From Lentimicrobiaceae bacterium (GTDB lineage Bacteria > Bacteroidota > Bacteroidia > Bacteroidales > WCHB1-69), in NCBI GenBank assembly GCA_009787675.1, contig WQSU01000130.1, positions 1-7,262 of the forward strand: a DNA stretch of 7,262 bases, read 5' to 3'. Position 1 is the first letter of the stretch, and each line of letters starts with the position of its first letter. Of the stretch, positions 1-6,387 are shown one piece after another. The notes under the pieces were generated by a model. The model saw only the letters and a program-made list of their open reading frames with translations. It ran no database searches and was not told where the DNA came from. The position numbers and the translations under genes were made by a program.

Positions 1-120
1 GCCTGTGTGAGCAGGAGCGCTGCCCACAGCACCGAAACCACCCTAACCCTCAACCTTCCGGTAGGTATTTACATCATTCGCAATTATAATAAAGAGGCGA
101 AAATTACGATTATTAAATAA
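1..120 (+). CDS. C-terminal tail of a secreted protein, T9SS sorting-domain-like (5' end outside window)
   Basis: Frame 1 is open from the first base to a TAA at 118-120, giving 39 codons. The tail contains LPVGIYIIRNYNKEAKITIIK-type residues: an L-P-x-G-I-Y strand, a short turn, then a basic strand ending in Lys. This is the usual pattern of the type A C-terminal sorting domain of Bacteroidota type IX secretion, which is recognised at the outer membrane and removed on export. What is seen is only the last strands of such a domain. The catalytic or structural part lies outside the window, so the function of the whole protein cannot be stated. It could instead be a non-T9SS beta-sandwich ending in a similar strand. 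The next gene starts 38 bases later and no clear terminator lies between. Confidence 0.6.
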   Translation, partial: ACVSRSAAHSTETTLTLNLPVGIYIIRNYNKEAKITIIK

Positions 121-158
121 TTATCGAATCAAAATATGTTCAATAAACTAAAATAAAC

Positions 159-1055
159 ATGAAAAAAATAAGAAGAATGAAAAAATCTGCCAGACTATTT
201 ATAATGTTTTTTGTATTAAGCGGTATAAATGCAATGGCGCAAAAAGCAGCTCCCGAATTTTCTCTTCACGCCGATGGTGGCATTGCTACCTATTGTTTTC
301 AACCGGCTATAAAAGGAACCTCTTCCTTAGGTTTTAGCAGTGATTTCGGAGTAGGATTTACCGGCTTTTTTGGTCGCCAGATAGGTATCCATACCAGCGT
401 TGGTTTTGGGCTGTTTAATGTTAAATCTAAAACCAATTTAAAAACAGTTACCTCAAATCTGACTCAAACTGGCGCGAGCGTGCCCTTATACTATGATTTG
501 CACACTACATTAACCGATTATACCGAAATCCATAAAACGATGTTCGTAACGATTCCTGTGATGTTGCAGTTTCAAACCAGACACAGGCAATATTGGAATC
601 CAAGGTTGGCGCAAAGAGCGGGCTTCTACGCATTGGGAGGCGTTAGAGTGAACCTCCTGTTCAACAATAAATATGAAACACATGTTGCTACACTTTCCAA
701 TGCTGCATATTATCCTGAATACAATAACTGGACTGCCACGCAAACATTTGCCGGTTTTGGCAACTTTGATGGTTATAACAATGCAGGAAAATTAGATTTT
801 GGCGTGTTGGTAATGTTAGCACTTGAAACAGGTGTAAAGTGGCGCATAGATAATAATATTTACGTATATACCGGCGCTTTCTTCGATTGTGGCTTGAACA
901 ACCCAGCTAAAGACGCCCGAAAAGACTACAAAGAAATTATTGATCAGGAACAACTGCGAGACCTTCCACTTTTGAAGTTTTCCGACAGAATAAATCTCAT
1001 GGTAGTAGGTATTAAAGTTCGGATTGCTTTTTCAAGATCCCTAAGGGCTTATTAA
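159..1055 (+). CDS. outer-membrane beta-barrel protein with signal peptide
   Basis: This 298-residue protein starts with a basic n-region (MKKIRRMKK), a hydrophobic core at about residues 13-23, and an AMA|Q type signal peptidase I site after A27, so it is exported. The mature part alternates Gly and aromatic residues in strand-like stretches (GFSSDFGVGFTGFFG near 58-72; FGVLVMLALETGVKW near 213-230; YVYTGAFFDCGLN near 235-247). It ends with a barrel-closing strand, GIKVRIAF, finishing at F291. This matches the Bacteroidota OMP barrel family often seen alone or joined to an OmpA domain; no OmpA peptidoglycan-binding domain is present here. Seven residues (SRSLRAY) follow the last aromatic, slightly unusual for a barrel terminus. 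M7 is an alternative start; M1 is preferred because it gives a more basic n-region and has an AT-rich, SD-free upstream typical of the phylum. The ligand or role is unknown. Confidence 0.75.
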   Translation: MKKIRRMKKSARLFIMFFVLSGINAMAQKAAPEFSLHADGGIATYCFQPAIKGTSSLGFSSDFGVGFTGFFGRQIGIHTSVGFGLFNVKSKTNLKTVTSNLTQTGASVPLYYDLHTTLTDYTEIHKTMFVTIPVMLQFQTRHRQYWNPRLAQRAGFYALGGVRVNLLFNNKYETHVATLSNAAYYPEYNNWTATQTFAGFGNFDGYNNAGKLDFGVLVMLALETGVKWRIDNNIYVYTGAFFDCGLNNPAKDARKDYKEIIDQEQLRDLPLLKFSDRINLMVVGIKVRIAFSRSLRAY

Positions 1056-1134
1056 AAAAGACTTTGGGGTTTATTGTTTACTGAAGGGCTTCTTGTTTTT
1101 CAGCTATGTTAATCACGCTATTCCAAAAATTTTA

Positions 1135-1142
1135 TATATTTG
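1135..1142 (+). promoter_or_regulatory. Bacteroidota -7 promoter element (TAnnTTTG) of secDF
   Basis: The sequence TATATTTG matches TAnnTTTG exactly and lies 61 bases before the secDF start codon, in the 148-base gap after the outer-membrane protein gene. No convincing TTG -33 element is visible at the usual 17-23 base spacing, so the call rests on the -7 box and its position. The predicted leader of about 55 bases is strongly A/T rich just before the ATG, as is usual for initiation without a Shine-Dalgarno sequence. No riboswitch-like structure or strong terminator was found in the gap. Confidence 0.5.
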
Positions 1143-1203
1143 CGCCCTTGTAAAAAAAGGTAAATTAAATCAATTAAATTATTAATAATCAAATAAGTAT
1201 CAA

Positions 1204-4200
1204 ATGAAAAACAAAGGTTTATTTCTGTTTTTTGCTGTAGTTATTGCCCTTACATGCTTGTATTGCTTGTCTTTTTCTTTCGTAACATGGAAAATTTCCA
1301 AGGATGCCAACAAATATGCCAATGATCCGGTGGCGATTGAAGAAGCATTGCTCAATATTACCGACCCAATGTTGAGAAACTATGTAGCCGACTCGGTAGT
1401 TACTGCACGCAGAGCGCAATATCTCGGAAATAAAAATGATGAGAAAGTATTTTTGGGATTTACTTACAAAAAAGCTAAATACAAAGAGATTAACTTAGGT
1501 CTCGACTTGAAAGGCGGGATGAACGTAACCCTCGAAGTATCTTATCCCGATGTAATTAAAAGTTTAGCGGAAAACATTGAAGATCCGTTGTTTGTTGCCA
1601 CCTTCAACAAAGCGAACGAAGAGTATGCACAAACCAATGCCGATTATATTGACATTTTTGTTAAAAATTTCAATGTCGAAAAGAACGCCCAAAATATGCC
1701 GAACGCACAGCTTCGCACCTACTTCGGCGAACGAGCCGGTTTGAAAAATGCCACTGATGCAGACATTGTTAAGTTTTTAAGAACAGAATCGGATGAGATT
1801 GTGGACAGAACGTTCCGCATCCTGCGCACCCGTATCGACCGTTTCGGTGTGGCGCAGCCCAACCTGCAACGCTTACAAGGAAGCCGTATTTTAGTGGAAT
1901 TGCCGGGCGTAAAAGAACCCGAACGTGTTACAGAACTGTTGAAAAGCACTGCAAAATTAGAGTTCTGGGAAGTCTATAACGATGCCGTGAACGGAAAACA
2001 TATCGTTGACCGCTTTTATGAAGCAGACCAACGCTTAGCCCGAGACCTGAAAGCTAAAAAAGATTTTGAAGCCAAAAAAGCAGAACAAAACGAAATCGCC
2101 ATTGTTGATACCACCGATATGGCTGCGCTTGAAGAAGATGTAGAAGAAGCTGTGGATGGCGCCATCTTAGCACACGCCGTGCAAGGCTCTAACGGTGTTG
2201 CCATCGCTTATTTTAAAGAAGCGGATATGAAAATTATTGACCGACTACTCCCCGATTTAACTAAATATATGGGCGATAAAAGTCTGGTATTCATGTGGGG
2301 AAAACCGGAAGGTAAAAACAACTATTATCCTTTATATCCTTTGAAAAGAAACAACGACCGCATCGGACCCAAATTGAGCTCCGAAACGGTTGGTGGCGCA
2401 CGTGTTGTGAAAACCGCCAAGCAAGATGTAAACCAAAATAACCAGATTGTAGTAACAATGGCTATGGAGGGACAAGCTGCCGATGAGTGGCGCAAAATTA
2501 CAAAAGCTGCTGCCGACAATAAAGCAAAAAGAACGCACATTGCTGTGGTTTTGGATAACTTCGTTTATTCAGCTCCCGGCTGTGCCGTTGAAATTGCAAA
2601 CGGCTCATCCGAAATTTCAGGACAATTTACAATTGATGAGGCAAAGGACTTAGCCACCGTACTAAACTCCGGAAACTTGGAAGCCCGCGTAAACGTAGTT
2701 CAGTCTGAAGTAGTTGGACCTACGCTGGGTCAGGAATCTATCGATGCCGGTTTGCGTTCCTTTGCGTTGGCTTTCGTTTTAGTGCTTTTATATATGTTTT
2801 TGTATTATAGTAGAGCCGGTTTGGTTGCCGACTTTGCTTTGTGTGTGAACATCTTCTTCATTATGGGTGTGCTTGCTTCTTTGGGCGCAGCGCTCACATT
2901 GCCCGGTATTGCCGGTATTGTGCTCGCACTCGGTATGGCGATAGATGCCAACGTGTTGATTTACGAACGTATCCGTGAGGAGGTGCGCGCTGGAAAAGGC
3001 GCCAACCTTGCTTTAGATGAAGGTTACAAAAGAGCGTACCCCGCTATTATTGACGCCAACGTTACTTCTCTCATCACGGCTATCATTCTTTTTATATTTG
3101 GCTCAGGTCCTATCCAAGGATTTGCTACCACTTTAATTATTGGTATCTTATCTTCATTGTTCACGGCAATCTTTGTTGCCCGTTTGGTTTTCGAACACGG
3201 ATTGACAAAAGGTGCAAACTACAAATTCGGTAACAAATACACAATCAATGTGTTTGTAAATGCTAAATTCGATTTTATTAAAAACAAAAAAATATTCTAC
3301 TGGGCATCTATCGGAATGTGCGTGGTGATGTGTATCTCTTTTGCTATTCAAGGGTTAGAGCCGGGTATTGACTTCACCGGTGGTAGAAACTATGTGGTTC
3401 GTTTCGATCAGGATGTGAAAACCAACGAAGTGCGTGAAGCCATCTCGAACGCTTTTGGCGGTAATCCCGAAGTGAAAACGTTTGGTGGAAACAATCAGGT
3501 GAGAATTACCACTAACTACAAAATTGAAAGCAACGATGTGGAAGTGGATAAAGAAGTGGAAGCCATGCTTTACACTGCATTAAAAGGATTTTATGCCAAA
3601 ACCGATATAACGGTGAACGATTTCACCCAACAGATTGACCCACGCGGTATTCAAAGTGTGCAAAAGGTACAGCCTACCATTGCACGGGAGTTGTTAGGTC
3701 AAGCTATTTGGGCGGTATTAGTTTCCATCATCATGATTTTCATTTATATCGCAATACGATTCCGCAACTGGCAGTTCGGCTTGGGCGCCTTAGTTGGTCT
3801 TGCCCACGATACCCTGCTCACCATCGGACTCTTCTCATTGCTGTATCGTGTAATGCCGTTCTCTATGGAGATTGACCAGTCGTTTATTGCGGCGATTCTT
3901 ACCGTTATTGGTTATTCAATTAACAACGTGGTAATTATTTACGACCGTATTCGTGAAAACCTTAACCTGCACCCGAAACGCGAGAACTATATTAATATCA
4001 ACAACGCTATTAACAGTACGCTGGGACGTACGGTAAACACTGCCGGTTCCACCATCCTCGTGTTGTTGGCAATCTTCATCTTTGGAGGCGAAGTAATACG
4101 CGGATTCATCTTTGCTATGACCGCAGGTATCTTGATTGGTTCTTACTCCGGTATCTTCATCTCTCCGCCATTGGTATTCGACTTGTTAAGCCGCGCCAAA

Positions 4201-4236
4201 AACATTAGACGTAAAAAAGTAGAGTTGCTGAAGTAA
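1204..4236 (+). CDS. secDF: SecDF, fused protein-export membrane subunit
   Basis: SecDF pairs with SecYEG in the inner membrane and uses the proton gradient to pull translocating proteins into the periplasm. In Bacteroidota SecD and SecF are usually one polypeptide of about 1000 residues; this one has 1010. TM1 is at about 7-28. The SecD signature LGLDLKGG is at 98-105. The periplasmic P1 base contains the RILRTRIDRFGVAQP block near 205-219. Residues about 270-330 are a charged, Ala/Glu/Lys-rich insertion. TM2 begins near 519, and GMAIDANVLIYERIREE holds the conserved Asp at D581. The SecF half begins near 690, with GIDFTGG at 721-727, a TM8 near 835-852, and GYSINNVVIIYDRIREN near 903-919. 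R942 in the GRTVNT motif is the conserved basic residue. Oddity: N908 sits where SecF proteins normally have Asp (E. coli SecF D213 by alignment). The gene is monocistronic in appearance, with its own promoter box. The identification is secure. Confidence 0.97.
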   Translation: MKNKGLFLFFAVVIALTCLYCLSFSFVTWKISKDANKYANDPVAIEEALLNITDPMLRNYVADSVVTARRAQYLGNKNDEKVFLGFTYKKAKYKEINLGLDLKGGMNVTLEVSYPDVIKSLAENIEDPLFVATFNKANEEYAQTNADYIDIFVKNFNVEKNAQNMPNAQLRTYFGERAGLKNATDADIVKFLRTESDEIVDRTFRILRTRIDRFGVAQPNLQRLQGSRILVELPGVKEPERVTELLKSTAKLEFWEVYNDAVNGKHIVDRFYEADQRLARDLKAKKDFEAKKAEQNEIAIVDTTDMAALEEDVEEAVDGAILAHAVQGSNGVAIAYFKEADMKIIDRLLPDLTKYMGDKSLVFMWGKPEGKNNYYPLYPLKRNNDRIGPKLSSETVGGARVVKTAKQDVNQNNQIVVTMAMEGQAADEWRKITKAAADNKAKRTHIAVVLDNFVYSAPGCAVEIANGSSEISGQFTIDEAKDLATVLNSGNLEARVNVVQSEVVGPTLGQESIDAGLRSFALAFVLVLLYMFLYYSRAGLVADFALCVNIFFIMGVLASLGAALTLPGIAGIVLALGMAIDANVLIYERIREEVRAGKGANLALDEGYKRAYPAIIDANVTSLITAIILFIFGSGPIQGFATTLIIGILSSLFTAIFVARLVFEHGLTKGANYKFGNKYTINVFVNAKFDFIKNKKIFYWASIGMCVVMCISFAIQGLEPGIDFTGGRNYVVRFDQDVKTNEVREAISNAFGGNPEVKTFGGNNQVRITTNYKIESNDVEVDKEVEAMLYTALKGFYAKTDITVNDFTQQIDPRGIQSVQKVQPTIARELLGQAIWAVLVSIIMIFIYIAIRFRNWQFGLGALVGLAHDTLLTIGLFSLLYRVMPFSMEIDQSFIAAILTVIGYSINNVVIIYDRIRENLNLHPKRENYININNAINSTLGRTVNTAGSTILVLLAIFIFGGEVIRGFIFAMTAGILIGSYSGIFISPPLVFDLLSRAKNIRRKKVELLK

Positions 4237-4322
4237 AGTAACAACCTTACAGTAACTTATAAAAAAAGCAGCAATTGAATAGAAAAATTTATTATTACGA
4301 CTCAAAGGTAGAATTAATTTTA

Positions 4323-4330
4323 TATTTTTG
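4323..4330 (+). promoter_or_regulatory. Bacteroidota -7 promoter element (TAnnTTTG) of tRNA-Leu
   Basis: TATTTTTG matches TAnnTTTG exactly and ends nine bases before the mature tRNA 5' end, so transcription would start at or just before the tRNA. The surrounding 13 bases (ATATTTTTGCCGC, 4322-4334) recur exactly at the glycosyltransferase promoter at 4862-4874. No clear -33 TTG at normal spacing was found. Confidence 0.5.
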
Positions 4331-4339
4331 CCGCTCGTT

Positions 4340-4423
4340 GCCATGGTGGCGGAATTGGTAGACGCGCCGGTCTCAAAAACCGGTGAGGTAACACTCGTGC
4401 CGGTTCGATCCCGGCCCGTGGTA
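4340..4423 (+). tRNA. tRNA-Leu (anticodon CAA)
   Basis: A class II tRNA of 84 bases folds by hand. The acceptor arm is GCCATGG (4340-4346) with CCGTGGT (4416-4422), including two G-U pairs, and the discriminator is A4423. The D arm contains the GGTAGAC segment. The anticodon stem is CCGGT (4367-4371) with ACCGG (4379-4383), and the loop CTCAAAA gives anticodon CAA at 4374-4376, which reads UUG. A long variable arm (4384-4398) has a GAG/CTC stem, as expected for leucine. The T arm is GCCGG/TTCGATC/CCGGC (4399-4415). The 3' CCA is not encoded and must be added enzymatically. A strong hairpin follows directly. Confidence 0.95.
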
Positions 4424-4428
4424 CAACG

Positions 4429-4470
4429 AAAAGCGCTAATTGTTAGAATGTATCGATAATTAGCGCTTTT
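4429..4470 (+). terminator. intrinsic terminator after tRNA-Leu
   Basis: AAAAGCGCTAATT (4429-4441) and AATTAGCGCTTTT (4458-4470) form a perfect 13-bp inverted repeat around a 16-base loop. A further G-U and A-U pair can close the loop. The 3' arm ends in TTTT and is followed by GCTTT, giving the run of T expected of a rho-independent terminator. It starts six bases after the tRNA 3' end. Because the stem is A-flanked on the left and T-flanked on the right, it could also act on transcripts from the other strand. Confidence 0.85.
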
Positions 4471-4488
4471 GCTTTAAGCATAGTTTAT

Positions 4489-4764
4489 GTTTTGGGCACT
4501 CCTGAAAATTATCAATCTGCTATTCAACAAAATACTTATACCAATGTAATTTATAATTCATTTCAAAAAGGGTCAAGATATATTTGTAAGCACAAGTAGA
4601 TATGACTATACTTTTATTGATTTCTTTGGCGGCATTATCAATAAACAAAGTGATTTCTTCCAAAGATTTAACAAGTTTATTGGTAAATGCTGTCGGTTAT
4701 GGGAAATATGCTCCAAACAACCAAAATAGAATATGCTACTACTTACTTGCAGCAGTTTGCCTAA
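4489..4764 (+). pseudogene. possible decayed protein-coding fragment, three frameshifts
   Basis: No intact convincing gene lies in 4471-4890. A short open frame at 4602-4802 (66 codons) has no recognisable features and I do not call it as a gene. Read in consecutive frames, however, the region gives a protein-like chain. Frame 1 from 4489 reads VLGTPENYQSAIQQNTY. Frame 2 from 4571 reads GQDIFVSTSRYDYTFIDFFG. Frame 3 from about 4686 reads NAVGYGKYAPNN. Frame 1 from 4720 reads TKIEYATTYLQQFA, then TAA at 4762-4764. Each switch is +1 and falls in or beside a run of A (near 4566-4573, 4684-4688 and 4716-4726). This would fit an old gene with single-base insertions. AT-rich random DNA also yields F, Y, I, N and K, and I chose the frames freely, so this is weak. 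The family is unrecognised. Confidence 0.25.
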
Positions 4765-4862
4765 AGCCTATACAATGGCTTTGCCTTTGCCATATTTTAT
4801 AATAATACTGGCAGTGTTTATAAACTAATTTTTTTTGATTATCTCATTTTTCAAAAAAACGA

Positions 4863-4870
4863 TATTTTTG
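4863..4870 (+). promoter_or_regulatory. Bacteroidota -7 promoter element (TAnnTTTG) of the glycosyltransferase-glucosaminidase gene
   Basis: TATTTTTG matches TAnnTTTG exactly and ends 20 bases before ATG 4891, leaving a very short leader. A TTTG at 4834-4837 could be the -33 element, but its spacing (25 bases) is a little longer than the usual 17-23. The box lies in a 13-base segment identical to that at the tRNA promoter. It supports ATG 4891 as the true start, because no earlier ATG, GTG or TTG occurs in frame after the stop at 4762. Confidence 0.5.
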
Positions 4871-4890
4871 CCGCATATTTATTATTCTGC

Positions 4891-6357
4891 ATGATAGAAG
4901 AAACAAAAAAAAGAATCAGCGTAATTATCTGTACCTACAACAGAGACAAATATATTTACCAGGCACTGCAATGTTTGGCACAAAACGTTTTTTCTACCGA
5001 GTTCTATGAAATTATTTTGATAAATAACAACAGCACAGACCAAACTGAGGCACAATGTCAAACTTTTCAGCAAGAATATTCGCATGTCACTTTTCGATAT
5101 TTTATAGAAACCAATCAAGGGCTTTCGCATGCCAGAAATAGGGGAATTGTTGAGGCGCAGGGAGATATCCTCGTTTTTTTAGATGACGATTCTTTTGTAA
5201 AACCCGATTATTTGCAAAATCTGGATCATTATCAAAAAGAATATCCTGATATGGCGGCATTCGGCGGAGAAATTTCTCCCCTTTTTGAAACAGGGACTAC
5301 CCCTGCATGGATTTCAAAATGGAACTACTCATGGGTGTCTGCTATTAATTTGGGTGATGATGTTACACTTTTTACAAAAAATAGATACCCGATTGGCGCT
5401 AATATGGGTTTTAAAAAGGAATATTTTGAAAAACACGGTGTATTTAACACTGTACTTGGAAGAAGTAAAAAAAATATGATGGCAGGTGAAGAAAAAGATA
5501 TTTTTAACCGAGCTGATAAACAAACAGAAAAAATTTACTACCTGCCGCTTCTTAAAGTAAAGCACGTAATCCCCGAAAATAGGACTACAACAGCTTATAT
5601 TAAAAAATTAGGCAAAGGAATTGGGATGAGTGAAAAATTGAGAACATTAAGTATTTCAAAAAGTTGCTATTTCAAAAGATTAGTTTCAGAAAAAATAAAA
5701 TGGATTGCTTCCTTGATTCTTTTCATCGGTTTTGTGATGGCTCGGCAACCCCAAAAAGGGAGTGTGCTTTTGCTTTTCAGATGGAATGTAACAAAAGGGC
5801 TATGCTCTCGTGTTGCCCTTCTCCTTTTTGCCTTCTGTCTGCTGCTTTCTCCCCTCTCTCTTTCCGCCCAATACACCGAAGATGACATCTATAACTATAT
5901 TGAAGCTTATAAAGGGATTGCCATTAAAAAGATGGTAGAATATAAAATTCCGGCAAGTATTACTTTGGCGCAAGGGGTTTTTGAAAGTGCTTGTGGTACA
6001 AGCCGGTTGGCAACAGCAGGAAATAATCATTTCGGAATAAAATGCCATAAAGAATGGCAAGGCGATACCATTCGGCATGACGATGATGAGTGGCAAGAGT
6101 GCTTCCGCAAATATGCTGCGGTGGAAGAGTCTTACAACGATCATTCGCAATTTTTAATTACCCGCCCACGTTATGCCAAACTATTCACGCTTGATGTGAT
6201 GGATTATAAAGAGTGGGCGCGAGAACTGAAAACTGCCGGATATGCCACAAACCCGCAATACGCTGACAGACTTATCAGTTTGATAGAGCGTTTTGATATC
6301 GCAAGGCAGGACACTATCGCTATGCAATTATTCGGAGATAAAATAAAACAAGAATAA
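4891..6357 (+). CDS. family 2 glycosyltransferase fused in frame to a GH73-type glucosaminidase
   Basis: A single 488-codon frame encodes two enzymes. Residues 1 to about 230 are a GT-A glycosyltransferase: ISVIICTYNR at 9-18, INNNSTDQT at 44-52 with D50 in the nucleotide pocket, NQGLSHARNRG near 75-85, the metal-binding FLDDDS at 96-101, GANMGF near 170, and the acceptor-side GEEKD at 199-203. A hydrophobic segment follows at about 271-284, then a basic stretch ending RWNVTKGLC (297-305), which resembles the natural C-terminus of such transferases. Residues 308-326 form a second hydrophobic run ending SLSA|Q, like a signal peptide. Residues about 336-478 are a glucosaminidase (peptidoglycan hydrolase): IPASITLAQGVFES with catalytic-position E365, NNHFGIKCH at 378-386, then CFRKY, SYNDHSQFL and GYATNPQYADRL motifs. 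Both domains look complete. Base composition changes sharply near the junction. The sugar substrate is unknown. The frame may be a true fusion, two genes with an internal start, or a base error. Confidence 0.85.
   Translation: MIEETKKRISVIICTYNRDKYIYQALQCLAQNVFSTEFYEIILINNNSTDQTEAQCQTFQQEYSHVTFRYFIETNQGLSHARNRGIVEAQGDILVFLDDDSFVKPDYLQNLDHYQKEYPDMAAFGGEISPLFETGTTPAWISKWNYSWVSAINLGDDVTLFTKNRYPIGANMGFKKEYFEKHGVFNTVLGRSKKNMMAGEEKDIFNRADKQTEKIYYLPLLKVKHVIPENRTTTAYIKKLGKGIGMSEKLRTLSISKSCYFKRLVSEKIKWIASLILFIGFVMARQPQKGSVLLLFRWNVTKGLCSRVALLLFAFCLLLSPLSLSAQYTEDDIYNYIEAYKGIAIKKMVEYKIPASITLAQGVFESACGTSRLATAGNNHFGIKCHKEWQGDTIRHDDDEWQECFRKYAAVEESYNDHSQFLITRPRYAKLFTLDVMDYKEWARELKTAGYATNPQYADRLISLIERFDIARQDTIAMQLFGDKIKQE
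5812..5868 (+). other. internal signal-peptide-like segment at the fusion junction
   Basis: Codons 308-326 encode a Leu-rich hydrophobic core ending in S-L-S-A before Q327, directly ahead of the glucosaminidase domain and preceded by R297, K302 and R307. Bacteroidota glucosaminidases of this type normally begin with just such a signal peptide. Here no in-frame ATG precedes it: the nearest in-frame candidates are GTG 5764 and TTG 5770. An ATG at 5802 is one base out of frame; removing one C at 5805 would give Met-Ser-Arg-Val and a normal signal peptide. The segment could be an internal transmembrane helix, an internal start site, or the relic of a separate gene's export signal. Confidence 0.6.
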
Positions 6358-6387
6358 TTCTGTTTTTAATAAATTAATTTTTAAAGA

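Noticed and set aside
1056..1110. Terminator after the outer-membrane protein gene
   Set aside because: Only a 5-bp stem (CTGAA with TTCAG, from 1081) with a 13-base loop is visible. This is too weak to call.
4237..4260. Repeated AGTAAC after secDF as a regulatory repeat or terminator
   Set aside because: Two copies of six bases without pairing or a T run are expected by chance in AT-rich DNA.
4399..4423. tRNA-Leu 3' end as an integration (att) site
   Set aside because: I searched downstream for a repeat of the T-arm and acceptor end and saw none within the window. No integrase is present, so an att call is not supported.
4602..4802. 66-codon open frame after the tRNA as a small membrane protein gene
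   Set aside because: The first third is hydrophobic, but there is no promoter box ahead of it, no recognisable family, and neighbouring frames give equally protein-like text. It is better explained as part of decayed or non-coding DNA.
5800..6150. 116-codon minus-strand frame opposite the glucosaminidase
   Set aside because: It lies wholly opposite strongly conserved GH73 motifs on the + strand and has no promoter box or domain of its own; it is a shadow frame.
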